DNA from: Draconibacterium mangrovi_A
Lineage (GTDB): Bacteria; Bacteroidota; Bacteroidia; Bacteroidales; Prolixibacteraceae
NCBI RefSeq assembly: GCF_037646455.1
Contig: NZ_JBBIXN010000001.1
Span: 1,860,001 to 1,924,000 of the forward strand
DNA length: 64,000 nt
Reading direction: 5' to 3'
In this document: positions 51,411 through 59,767 of the stretch, one piece after another
How the letters are laid out: every line of letters starts with the position of its first letter
Position numbering within the stretch: position 1 is the stretch's first letter
Translations under genes and position numbers: made by a program
Notes under the pieces: generated by a model
What the model saw: the letters and a program-made list of their open reading frames with translations, nothing else
Database searches by the model: none
What the model was told of the DNA's origin: nothing

Positions 51411-51499
51411 GATGTACTTGTAAGTTCGGAGTTAAATATAGGTAGTTATTAGCAGAATGCAACAGCGGGGATGACTTTAAGCAGCAAATAATGATTGTT

Positions 51500-51733
51500 T
51501 CAGCAACAGCTTTTCCCTTGCTGAATTGGAGGGCAAGGAACTGTACCGAAGGAACAATACACGCAACAATCGCCTTTCTTTGGTTTTAAAATTGTATGGC
51601 AGTTTGTGCATTCGTAGAAAAAACAACAGGCATCTTCGGGCATCACTTCCTCTTTTTGAAATCCACATTTCGGACAGGTTATTACGGATTTAAGTACAAC
51701 GGGTTTTAATTGCTGAAAATCGAAAGAATCCAT
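51500..51733 (-). CDS. Small cysteine-rich zinc-ribbon-like protein (GDCCVxC family)
   Basis: A 77-residue protein with eleven cysteines in metal-binding arrangement: TCPKCGF, DACCFFYECTNCHTIL, KPKKGDCCVYCSFGTVPCPP and GKSCC at the end. The GDCCVxCSxGxxPCPP segment is a recurrent signature of small proteins in Bacteroidota, some of them near metal-resistance genes; I cannot name a function. Two zinc or other metal sites are likely. It lies close to the initiator tRNA on the same strand and has no signal peptide. Confidence 0.75.
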   Translation of the reverse strand: MDSFDFQQLKPVVLKSVITCPKCGFQKEEVMPEDACCFFYECTNCHTILKPKKGDCCVYCSFGTVPCPPIQQGKSCC

Positions 51734-51807
51734 GATTAAACTTGTTTTAAATAGAAGTGATAATTGCCAAAGGGTACAATATAAATTAGAATTAGCCGAA
51801 AATAAAA

Positions 51808-51828
51808 AAGCCGGCTTAAAACCGGCTT
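51808..51828 (-). terminator. Terminator of the initiator tRNA gene
   Basis: AAGCCGG (51808-51814) pairs with CCGGCTT (51822-51828). On the minus strand it is followed by TTTTTTATTTT. It starts 5 bases after the tRNA 3' end. Confidence 0.8.
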
Positions 51829-51833
51829 CTTAG

Positions 51834-51906
<73 letters not shown>

Positions 51907-52024
51907 ATATATCTTTATTTCTGTCGAAATTTCCTGTGAACGCGGGTGCAAATATAATAGCTTTTTTATAAACAGCAAAACTTCATGCTTGAATCTCTAT
52001 CTATTTTCAAAACTTGCCTTTTGC

Positions 52025-53134
52025 CTATGCATGGAATACCAGGAGCGGTGTATTGCTGTGGAATACCATTTTTCGTGCAATGCTCGGATTAAATAGCCGT
52101 GCGATCATATTTCTCTTGTGCGTAGTTAGCGACAGCAAATCGATGTCGGCATTTTTGATGTAGGATTCTATGGTATCCAGCACCTCGTTGCCTTCAAGGA
52201 GCATACAGGTAAAATTCTTGTTTTCGTATTTTTTGTGAAGCAGTTCTTTCATTCCTTCAAGGCGTGCAAGATCCCAACTGTTACGATGTGGTTCGCCAAC
52301 ATGCGCACAGGTAAGTTTAATATCAAAGGGTTCGAGAAGATCGAGCAGTTTATCGATGGCCACAAAATCTTTTTCATCAAAATCAGTGGCGTACAAAACA
52401 TTCGAAATCTCTGCAATTTTTTTATCCGGCGTGTCTTTTGGAATGACCAGTACCGGCACATTGGAATTGTACATAATATCGGCTGTAACACTTCCCACAA
52501 TACCGTGTGGATAATCTTCGCCACCGCTGCCAACAACAATCAGGCGTGGAAAATTTTTCCGCGAATAGGCCAGGATATCTTCTTCGGCATAGCCCGATTT
52601 AATGATGTAGTTGGTTTGGAGTGCGTTCCAGCTTTTCTCGCCAACCTCGCCAATTAATTTATTAATGAATGCTTTAAAATCCTTGTTGGCATTTTCTTCG
52701 GCGTGTTCAATTTTGAACAGTGCCGATGAATCGAATGCATAAATATCGCTGTACGGAATACTGTGAATTACCGGATTGATAAAGCTGTGCATAAAAAGTA
52801 TCTCGGAATCCACATGCGCTGCAATTGCAACGGCAGTTTTAGCGGCTCTTAAAGAAGCGTCTGAAAAATCGATCGGGACCAGAATTTGTTTTGCCCGGTC
52901 CTCATCAGGCTCTTCTTCAGCCTCCTTTTTGTGTCCTAAAAAGATCTCCAGTTCGTGAACGGCTTTCTGGATGTCTTTCTCCAGAATTTTAAACCTGACA
53001 GTTGCTGATGTATCGCCCTGGATCAGGTTGACATATTCCAGTTCACAATCAATGCCTTTGTCTTCGAGCTGTATTTTAAATATATGCGCTTTTGAGTAAG
53101 GCAGAACCACAAGTGTGACAAGTTTCTCTTCCAT
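52025..53134 (-). CDS. Tandem universal stress protein with N-terminal signalling-type domain
   Basis: A 369-residue cytosolic protein from the ATG at 53134 (MEEKLVTLVVLPYSKAHIFK); an ATG 8 codons earlier is possible. Residues about 1-65 resemble the small DUF2007-type domain (FKIQLEDKGIDCELEYVNL). Two UspA domains follow. The first, about 82-230, has ILVPIDFSDASLRAAKTAV and the nucleotide-binding GSGGEDYPHGIVGSVTADIMYNSNVPVLVIP (G-2x-G-9x-G-S). The second, about 240-369, begins NVLYATDFDEKDF and has a degenerate loop (TTHKRNMIARLFNPSIARKMVFHSNTPLLVF). Tandem Usp proteins are associated with growth arrest and stress. Single gene. Confidence 0.88.
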   Translation of the reverse strand: MEEKLVTLVVLPYSKAHIFKIQLEDKGIDCELEYVNLIQGDTSATVRFKILEKDIQKAVHELEIFLGHKKEAEEEPDEDRAKQILVPIDFSDASLRAAKTAVAIAAHVDSEILFMHSFINPVIHSIPYSDIYAFDSSALFKIEHAEENANKDFKAFINKLIGEVGEKSWNALQTNYIIKSGYAEEDILAYSRKNFPRLIVVGSGGEDYPHGIVGSVTADIMYNSNVPVLVIPKDTPDKKIAEISNVLYATDFDEKDFVAIDKLLDLLEPFDIKLTCAHVGEPHRNSWDLARLEGMKELLHKKYENKNFTCMLLEGNEVLDTIESYIKNADIDLLSLTTHKRNMIARLFNPSIARKMVFHSNTPLLVFHA

Positions 53135-53349
53135 GACTTTTAGTTTTTTTTGCAACATAGTTCGTTTTAAGTTATTCGAATTTCACAAGATTTATGTTAC
53201 ATAAAAGTTCAAAAAAAGATTTATGATTTTGTGAAAACCTCAAAACTGTGATTATGGATATAATAAGAAAAGGAATTGACTTAGTTAACCCATTACAGAT
53301 CGAGTAGCGCGAGTATTTTATTTTGTATGAGATTGACGTTTACAAAAAA

Positions 53350-53375
53350 GGCGGTCTGTCAGCTGACAGACCGCC
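53350..53375 (-). terminator. Terminator of metK
   Basis: GGCGGTCTGTCAG followed directly by CTGACAGACCGCC is a perfect 26-base palindrome. On the minus strand it is followed by CTTTTTTGTA. It lies 31 bases after the metK stop. Confidence 0.88.
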
Positions 53376-53406
53376 CGAAGCGTATTATTAACACTTACCC
53401 TCGGAA

Positions 53407-54660
53407 CTATAGTCCGAAAGTTTCTTTAATCTGGTCGACAAAATTAAGTTTTTCCCAGGTAAATAACTCTACTTCTACTTCAACTTTTCCAAAATATGGC
53501 GATTCAAATGCTTTGGTAACAGTACGAGGTGTTCTCCCCATGTGCCCGTAAGCAGCTGATTCTAGATAGATTGGATTCCGTAACGACAAGCGTTTTTCGA
53601 TAGCTGAAGGACGCAGGTCGAAAATACTTTTAACTTTTTCGGCAATTTCAGCATCCGACAATTGTACATTCGAACGACCATAGGTATTCACAAAAACACC
53701 CACGGGCTCTGCAACTCCAATGGCATAGGCCAGCTGAACAAGTACTTCGTCGGCTACTCCGGCAGCCACCAGATTTTTGGCAATGTGGCGAGAAGCATAA
53801 GCTGCCGAGCGGTCTACTTTCGATGGATCTTTTCCCGAGAAAGCGCCACCGCCATGAGCACCACGACCTCCGTAAGTATCTACAATAATTTTTCTTCCGG
53901 TAAGTCCGGTATCGCCATGTGGCCCGCCAATCACAAATTTACCGGTGGGATTTACGTGGTAAATAATATCGTCGCCAAACAAGGCCTGAACACGTTCGGG
54001 AAGTTTGGCTTTTACTCTTGGAATAAGAATATTGATTACATCTTCTTTGATTTTAGCCAGCATGGGTTCGTCGGCATCGAACTCGTCGTGTTGAGTTGAA
54101 ACCACGATGGTGTGCACTTTTACAGGTTCATTTGCATCGTTGTACTCGATGGTTACTTGCGATTTTGAATCGGGACGCAGGTAAGTCATGTCTTTCTGTT
54201 CGCGACGGATGATTGCAAGCTCGTGTAAAATGAGGTGCGATAATTCCAGCGACAGCGGCATGTAATTGTCGGTATCTTTGCAGGCATAACCAAACATCAT
54301 TCCCTGGTCGCCGGCACCCTGATCGTCTTTGTCTACCTTGTCGACACCGCGGTTGATGTCGTCGCTTTGTTCGTGAATGGCTGTCAAAACACCACACGAA
54401 TCGCCATCGAAACGGTAAGCCGCTTTGGTGTAGCCAATGTCGTTAATTACTTTACGCGCAACTTCCTGTACATCGACATAAGTTTGCGATTTTACCTCGC
54501 CGGCAACAACTACCTGTCCTGTAGTTACCAGCGTTTCGATAGCCACTTTCGAGTTGGCATCAAAAGCCAGAAACTGGTCGAGCAAAGCATCCGAAATCTG
54601 ATCGGCAACCTTATCAGGATGTCCTTCGGAAACCGATTCACTTGTAAATAAATAGTTCAT
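53407..54660 (-). CDS. metK: S-adenosylmethionine synthetase
   Basis: A 417-residue cytosolic enzyme that makes S-adenosylmethionine from methionine and ATP. The start at 54660 gives MNYLFTSESVSEGHPDKVADQISDA; the longer frame from 54720 begins in leader sequence and is rejected. Signature segments are GEGHPDK-like SEGHPDK, GAGDQGMMFGYA, GGRGAHGGGAFSGKDPSKVDRSAAY and the C-terminal RNPIYLESAAYGHMGR. It is slightly longer than the E. coli enzyme (about 384), a common feature of Bacteroidota MetK. Its 5' leader is long and structured, which suggests control of the transcript. Confidence 0.97.
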   Translation of the reverse strand: MNYLFTSESVSEGHPDKVADQISDALLDQFLAFDANSKVAIETLVTTGQVVVAGEVKSQTYVDVQEVARKVINDIGYTKAAYRFDGDSCGVLTAIHEQSDDINRGVDKVDKDDQGAGDQGMMFGYACKDTDNYMPLSLELSHLILHELAIIRREQKDMTYLRPDSKSQVTIEYNDANEPVKVHTIVVSTQHDEFDADEPMLAKIKEDVINILIPRVKAKLPERVQALFGDDIIYHVNPTGKFVIGGPHGDTGLTGRKIIVDTYGGRGAHGGGAFSGKDPSKVDRSAAYASRHIAKNLVAAGVADEVLVQLAYAIGVAEPVGVFVNTYGRSNVQLSDAEIAEKVKSIFDLRPSAIEKRLSLRNPIYLESAAYGHMGRTPRTVTKAFESPYFGKVEVEVELFTWEKLNFVDQIKETFGL

Positions 54661-54976
54661 CTTATTAAAACTTTTAATTTTTAAAGGTATAAGATGGAAT
54701 TCGTCCCTTACGGGACTCATTTCATTTCCCTCAAATTTTGTTGAGCTTTGTCTGGCTTTGACGCCAACCTGTCCCTCATTTGACGGATTCAGGTTCTCAG
54801 TTTCTGATCCGGTAATTGACGGACAGAATGACGAGCCGGAAAAACTCTAATTCAACACTAAATTTATACTGCGGGAACAATGGATTGCAAATTGAAAATA
54901 AAGCACGATTGCTTTAGCATTTTTTTCTGTGGTTGCAATCAATCTCAAATCTTTCCACGTAGCGAGGGCAAATGTA
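54661..54976 (-). ncRNA. Promoter and long structured leader of metK (candidate cis-regulatory RNA)
   Basis: The -7 box TACATTTG lies at 54976 to 54969 on the minus strand, so the leader is about 300 bases. Within it, nested pairings can be drawn: CTGTCC (54769-54774) with GGACAG (54821-54826) enclosing CGGATTCAG (54784-54792) with CTGATCCG (54804-54811). Further down are a CTCAA/TTGAG hairpin (54730-54745) and a GTCCC-GTAA-GGGAC hairpin (54703-54716) close to the start codon. I could not fit it to SAM-I or SAM-II consensus. A translational regulator of metK is plausible but inferred. Confidence 0.4.
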
Positions 54977-55067
54977 ATAGCTTTATTTTGAATAAAAAAG
55001 GAGTTATTTGAATTTATTTTGGATAGACTTTGTTTAAAAGGTTTTAGTCGTGTTTATCAGTTTTATA

Positions 55068-55838
55068 TTATAACTCAAACATTGACTTTATTTCGGCATA
55101 AAAACTTCTTCCGCTGGTTATTTTGCTTTGATTGTAATCGTCGAGAATTATTACGAAACGGTTGTTGAAATGCTTTCTGATTTCTTTTAGCAAATTTTTG
55201 TTGATGAGGTACGACTTGTGTACCCGGATAAAATAATCAGGTAATTTTATTTCCAATCGTTTCAAACTCGAATCCAGAGTATATGATTTTGAATGCTTGG
55301 TAAGCACCGAAACATATTTTTCATCGGCCTGGAAATACGAAACCTCATCGAGTCGTATAAAAATTACTTTGTCGCCAACCTTAACCGGAATCGAGGTCGC
55401 ATCGTTCTTTTTGTATTCGCGGTTGAATTGTTCAACCAGCCTTTCAATATTGATGGTTGTTTCAGAGTCGTTAAACTGATCGATCTTTTCAATGGTTTTG
55501 GCAAAGCGCTCTTTTGTGAGGGGCTTCACTAAATAATCGATGCAGTTGGTGTCGAACGCTTGCAGCGCAAACTCGTCGAAAGCGGTGCAGAAAATTATTT
55601 TAGGCAGGTAGTTGATTTTTTTGAGCACATCAAATCCATTGATTTCCGGCATTTGAATATCCAGAAAAATAAAATCAGGGTGTTGGTGGTTGATCTTTTC
55701 AATCGCTTCCTCGCCATTTTCAGCCTCGCCAATCACTTCAAATTTTTCGGGATATTCCGAGATTAGAGTTTTCAACCGCAACCGGGCCAGGGGTTCGTCG
55801 TCAACAATAATTGTTTTATAAGCTTGCTTGCCAGTCAT
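55068..55838 (-). CDS. LytTR-family response regulator
   Basis: A 256-residue cytosolic regulator. The receiver domain (about 8-125) has Asp13-Asp14, the phosphorylatable Asp60 in FLDIQMP, FCTAFDEFALQAF and VKPL. The C-terminal LytTR DNA-binding domain (about 150-250) shows KVIFIRLDEVSYFQADEKYVSV, SLKRLEIKLPDYFIRVHKSYLINKNLL. It begins 2 bases after the stop of the sensor kinase gene, so the two form a two-component system. Its target genes cannot be deduced here. Confidence 0.93.
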   Translation of the reverse strand: MTGKQAYKTIIVDDEPLARLRLKTLISEYPEKFEVIGEAENGEEAIEKINHQHPDFIFLDIQMPEINGFDVLKKINYLPKIIFCTAFDEFALQAFDTNCIDYLVKPLTKERFAKTIEKIDQFNDSETTINIERLVEQFNREYKKNDATSIPVKVGDKVIFIRLDEVSYFQADEKYVSVLTKHSKSYTLDSSLKRLEIKLPDYFIRVHKSYLINKNLLKEIRKHFNNRFVIILDDYNQSKITSGRSFYAEIKSMFEL

Positions 55839-55840
55839 CG

Positions 55841-57631
55841 TTAAAATTGATTTTTCAAGGTTATTCTCACGTGTTTATTGTCTCCGTTCTCCCAATTAAT
55901 ACTGGCCTTGTTCTGATAAATTATGTCCAGTTTGTCATATAGATTTTGCAAGCCGTAACCGCTAACCGGTTCTTCAGGAAAATCGGGGCCATTGTCAAAA
56001 ATTGCGATGGACAGATCTTTTTCTTCCCGTTCTATTTGAACTCGAATTTTACCGGTGCCTTTTATTTTCGAAAGCCCGTGTTTAATGGCATTTTCTACCA
56101 GCGGTTGAATCATAAACTTTGGAATTTGTTTTTCCATTGAACCTTCATCTGTACTTATCTCGAAGCTTAGCCGGTCGCCAAAACGTGTTTTTTCAATTTC
56201 AAGATATTTCTTTACCATTTCCAGCTCCTCGGCAACTGTAACAAAGGTTTTGTTTTCCTTGTTGATCGAGTATCGGAAAAGCTCGGAAAGTCCGGTGGCC
56301 ATGTTTTCGGTTTTATCGGCGTCGATATGAGCCAGGCTGGCAATTGAATTCAACGAATTGTATAAAAAGTGTGGATTGATTCGTGAATGAAGTGCATTTA
56401 ACTCGGCCTGGTTTTTCAGCTCTTTCATTTTAGCAATTTCAACGTCTTTTTGGTTGACCATGCTTTGGATGCGATAATTGATAATATTATAAAGCACTCT
56501 CAAAATGGCTATAATTGCAATATCCAAAAGTTTGGTTAGTACTAAGTGGTCTAACAGGTTAAAGGTTTGGCCACTGGATTTTGAATTTAAATAAGCAAAT
56601 GGAATCGAGATTAACCAGTAAGATAGAGCGATCAATAAAAATGTTGATATGAATACAAAAATTTGCTGTTGATAGAAATTATTTATTCTGTTTAATAACA
56701 ATCGGTCGGTATAATAAATCAGGACTAAAACAGGAATCCCATAAATGATCACTTCGACAAAGTTGGCGAAAAAGTAATAGTACCCTTTTGCAAATTGAAA
56801 AAACGGAATGGAATTAGGCAAGGTATAAAACCAATAGATTATTGCGATGCCAATTAAAAAGATTAGTTCTCGTTTTGAATAATTCCACAGCCCATTTTTT
56901 GTAGAAATAGATGGATAGGCCAGCATTAAAAGAATTAAGATAATGATTAAAACAATTGTAATTATTATAGAAAATTTTTTAATCCAGCCTTCAAACCTTA
57001 TGTTTAAATAATACAGAAAGCCATATTTTTTGACTGTGTTACGTTTTAGGTCTCTATAAAAATTTTTAGAATAAAGTTTTTGCAGGAGGTTTTGGTCTAT
57101 TTCTGTGAAGCGTTTAGCCTCTTCAAAAGAAGAAGTGTCAAAGAATCCGAAGTATTTTGTTGAGGCATACCTTGGAGTGAATGTTTTTGTGAGTTTTGTA
57201 ATTATGGTGTATTGGAAAAACTTATGCTTCTCGTTCTGGTAATAATTGTCTTCTTTATTAATGGTTGTTTCGATATGTGTTATTTCGTTCTTGGGAGAGA
57301 AACTCATTCGAGTGTAGAACCCGTTTTCTGGGTTGTTTATGTTGATAACAAAGTTAGCATCAGTCTGAACTAGCTTTACTTCAACGGTTTCGATTAGTTT
57401 ACTCAATTCTATTACAATACCTTTTACAATTGAGGAGTCTTCTAGAGTTACGTTCCCATCCAGTTTGATTCTGATATCTTCGGTAAAACGATAAGCTCGT
57501 GAATTCGTTCCATCAAATAGCCTTTCCCGTATTGTATTCCAGGTGGTTTCGTCATAATTATTTCGGGCCTGTACCTGAAATGAGTGTGATGTGAACAAGA
57601 ATATGATCAGGAAGAATAACAACTGTTTCAT
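55841..57631 (-). CDS. LytS/YehU-type sensor histidine kinase
   Basis: A 596-residue membrane protein. A signal peptide or first hydrophobic segment (about 1-22) is followed by an extracytoplasmic domain of about 200 residues (RAYRFTEDIRIKLDGNVT, KLVQTDANFVININNPENGFY) with some likeness to DUF2927. About six transmembrane helices follow (230-390). The kinase core has SRINPHFLYNSLNSIASLAH with the phosphorylatable His near residue 420, then KYLEIEKTRFGDRLSFEI, PLVENAIKHGLSK and IFDNGPDFPEEPVSGYGLQNLYDKL. Many LytS kinases of this group lack such a large outer domain. It is upstream of the response regulator in one operon. Confidence 0.92.
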   Translation of the reverse strand: MKQLLFFLIIFLFTSHSFQVQARNNYDETTWNTIRERLFDGTNSRAYRFTEDIRIKLDGNVTLEDSSIVKGIVIELSKLIETVEVKLVQTDANFVININNPENGFYTRMSFSPKNEITHIETTINKEDNYYQNEKHKFFQYTIITKLTKTFTPRYASTKYFGFFDTSSFEEAKRFTEIDQNLLQKLYSKNFYRDLKRNTVKKYGFLYYLNIRFEGWIKKFSIIITIVLIIILILLMLAYPSISTKNGLWNYSKRELIFLIGIAIIYWFYTLPNSIPFFQFAKGYYYFFANFVEVIIYGIPVLVLIYYTDRLLLNRINNFYQQQIFVFISTFLLIALSYWLISIPFAYLNSKSSGQTFNLLDHLVLTKLLDIAIIAILRVLYNIINYRIQSMVNQKDVEIAKMKELKNQAELNALHSRINPHFLYNSLNSIASLAHIDADKTENMATGLSELFRYSINKENKTFVTVAEELEMVKKYLEIEKTRFGDRLSFEISTDEGSMEKQIPKFMIQPLVENAIKHGLSKIKGTGKIRVQIEREEKDLSIAIFDNGPDFPEEPVSGYGLQNLYDKLDIIYQNKASINWENGDNKHVRITLKNQF

Positions 57632-57743
57632 AATTTTTGGTTTTTATTTTGGCTTAAAGAAACAGTGTTATCATATGGTAATTCAGCTTTTTCCGATGAA
57701 GTGCTGAATTTAGGGAATATTCTGCATTTATTGGCATGGTGTG

Positions 57744-58754
57744 CTATCCCATCAAAATAAAATCCTTGCCTTCTTCGTAATTGCGTTCAACCAAAAACTC
57801 CCTGATTTTTTCTCCGGCGCCTGTGTTGGTCACCATCGAAACAATAAATAGTTTGCCGGGCACCGGAATGTCTTTATAAAAAAGTGTATCAGATTTGGAT
57901 GCTTTGATATCAATCCGGCCTTCAATTTTTAATCCTTCCTGTTCAAGAAAAACAGTACGTTGCCGTGTTTTTCTTCCGGCTCCCCAAATCCATGTTCTGG
58001 GATGGAAAGGATTGTTTTGTTCCGACCATTTTCTGAAATAAGTTGCCTTGGTTTTAAAAAAAGCTTCGGTCGAGTAGCGTTCATCGGTTCTGGTTAATCG
58101 TGTTGAATAGTCGTGCCATTCGAGCAGTGGTTCTGGCAGTTTGGCCATTTTTACTCCGGCATCGAGGTAGCGTAACTGCATTTCGTAATCTTCAGGGAAA
58201 TCGCCATCGAGACAACCACCGTACTTGTCATACAACTCACGACGAAACAAGATAGTCGGATTTACAATTGGGATTTCAATAAAACGGTTCATTTCAATTT
58301 CCTGATGCGAATGAAAAGAGTTGACCCATTTTACAAAGCGTCTGAATCCGGCGGTATTTTTCTGATGAGGAACATATTTCACTTCTGTTCCCAAAAAGCA
58401 AATCTCCGGATTATTTTGCAGGAATTCGTATTGTTTAGAAAGGCGCTCAGGATAGGCAATATCATCGGCATCCATTCGTGCAATCAACTCACCACGTGCA
58501 TAACCTATGCCGCAATTCATGGCGTTGGCAACTCCGGGTTTTGTTTCATTGTGCAAACGAACTCGTGCATCGGTTTGAGCAAGTTCTTCTGCTATTTGCT
58601 GACTTGAATCCGTGGAATTGTTATTGATCAGCTGCAATTCAAAATCGCGAAAAGTTTGATTTAAGATGCTTTCTACTGCAGCTTTCAAAGTTGTTTCAGC
58701 ATTGTAGAAAGGGAGAATGACCGACACTTTGGGATTTGTCTCACTACTCATCAC
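57744..58754 (-). CDS. Family 2 glycosyltransferase
   Basis: A 336-residue cytosolic or membrane-associated enzyme with the GT-A fold. The N-terminal domain (about 8-220) shows KVSVILPFYNAETTLKAAVESILNQTF, LINNNSTDSSQQIAEEL, then the metal-binding DADD in ARMDADDIAYPERL and DFPEDYEMQLRYLDAG with acidic residues. The C-terminal 110 residues (WIWGAGRKTRQRTVFLEQEGLKIEGRIDI) form an additional domain. It has no transmembrane helices. Acceptor unknown. The start lies 7 bases after the gldA stop, so the two are co-transcribed. Confidence 0.9.
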   Translation of the reverse strand: MMSSETNPKVSVILPFYNAETTLKAAVESILNQTFRDFELQLINNNSTDSSQQIAEELAQTDARVRLHNETKPGVANAMNCGIGYARGELIARMDADDIAYPERLSKQYEFLQNNPEICFLGTEVKYVPHQKNTAGFRRFVKWVNSFHSHQEIEMNRFIEIPIVNPTILFRRELYDKYGGCLDGDFPEDYEMQLRYLDAGVKMAKLPEPLLEWHDYSTRLTRTDERYSTEAFFKTKATYFRKWSEQNNPFHPRTWIWGAGRKTRQRTVFLEQEGLKIEGRIDIKASKSDTLFYKDIPVPGKLFIVSMVTNTGAGEKIREFLVERNYEEGKDFILMG

Positions 58755-58761
58755 TCAAATC

Positions 58762-59676
58762 TCAATTCTGTTGTTGCGTCAGCTGGTGGAAAACGTTTTC
58801 CAGGTTCTGCTGTTTTTGCACCAGGGTAAGCAGGATTAGCTTATTTTCGATGGCAAAAGAATAAACTGCCGGACGAATGTCAACAGCAGTTGCGGCTTCC
58901 AGTTCCCAAATGTTTCCTGAAAGAGAGGCGCTGTCAATTCCGCCGATGGCCAGCAATTGTTCTTTTGAAACGCTTTCTTTAAATTCGGCAAACACAACTT
59001 GCTTTTGCCCCAGGTTGCCTGATTTTACTTCTGCAATACCGCCGTCAGCCACAATTTTACCGCGGTTGATAATGATCACCCGGTTGCAAACAGCCTCCAC
59101 TTCCTGCATAATGTGCGACGACAGGATAACGGTTTTTTCGCGACTGATCTCGCGTATTAGTTTCCGGATCTCTTCCAACTGGTTGGGATCGAGCCCGGTT
59201 GTGGGTTCATCAAGAATAAGGATCGACGGATCGTGAATAAGCGCCTGTGCCAGTCCCACACGCTGCCGGTATCCCTTCGAAAGTGCCCGGATCTTTTTAT
59301 GTTGTTCGATGCCAAGACCGGTAAGTTCCACCATTTCAGCTACCCGTTTTTTTACGTTTTTCAGACCATAAAAACCGGCACTTATTTCGAGGTACTCTTT
59401 AATATAGAGGTCAGGATATAGGGGATTATGTTCGGGCAGGTAACCAATATCCTTTTTGTATTCAAGGTTGTCCGATGTAATTTTTTTACCGTTGACAAAC
59501 AACTCGCCTTCATCGGGGCGCAAAAATCCGGTGATAATTTTCATCAATGTAGATTTTCCGGCACCATTAGGCCCCAGAAAGCCAACGAGTTCGCCATTGT
59601 TAACGGAAATGCTCACCTGATCCAGAGCCCGCTGTTTCCCAAACAATTTGCTGATATTGCTTGTTTGTATACTCAT
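58762..59676 (-). CDS. gldA: GldA-like ABC transporter ATP-binding protein
   Basis: A 304-residue ATPase subunit. Walker A is GPNGAGKST, the signature is LSKGYRQRVGLAQAL, Walker B is ILILDEPTTGLDPNQ and the H-loop is SSHIMQEVEAVCN. Length, start (MSIQTSNISKLFGKQRALDQVSISV) and the C-terminal extension of about 80 residues fit GldA, the ATPase of the GldAFG transporter of Bacteroidota. The permease genes gldF and gldG are not in the window, so the assignment rests on the sequence and the lineage. It is followed by a glycosyltransferase gene on the same strand and is divergent from ispG. Confidence 0.85.
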   Translation of the reverse strand: MSIQTSNISKLFGKQRALDQVSISVNNGELVGFLGPNGAGKSTLMKIITGFLRPDEGELFVNGKKITSDNLEYKKDIGYLPEHNPLYPDLYIKEYLEISAGFYGLKNVKKRVAEMVELTGLGIEQHKKIRALSKGYRQRVGLAQALIHDPSILILDEPTTGLDPNQLEEIRKLIREISREKTVILSSHIMQEVEAVCNRVIIINRGKIVADGGIAEVKSGNLGQKQVVFAEFKESVSKEQLLAIGGIDSASLSGNIWELEAATAVDIRPAVYSFAIENKLILLTLVQKQQNLENVFHQLTQQQN

Positions 59677-59734
59677 GCGTGTAATACGTGTGAAACAAAA
59701 ATAGATGAATCTTTTTATTTTAGAAGCATTAAGC

Positions 59735-59742
59735 TAAATTTG
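59735..59742 (+). promoter_or_regulatory. -7 box of ispG
   Basis: TAAATTTG matches TAnnTTTG exactly and lies 25 bases before the ispG start. TTTTT at about 59712-59716 could be the -33 element. Confidence 0.5.
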
Positions 59743-59767
59743 CATTGCAGTTAAACAGACTTAGTTA

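Noticed and set aside
54661..54976. SAM-I (S-box) or SAM-II riboswitch in front of metK
   Set aside because: The conserved GATGA and GGCAACC elements of SAM-I and the compact pseudoknot of SAM-II were not found. Only a generic structured leader is claimed.
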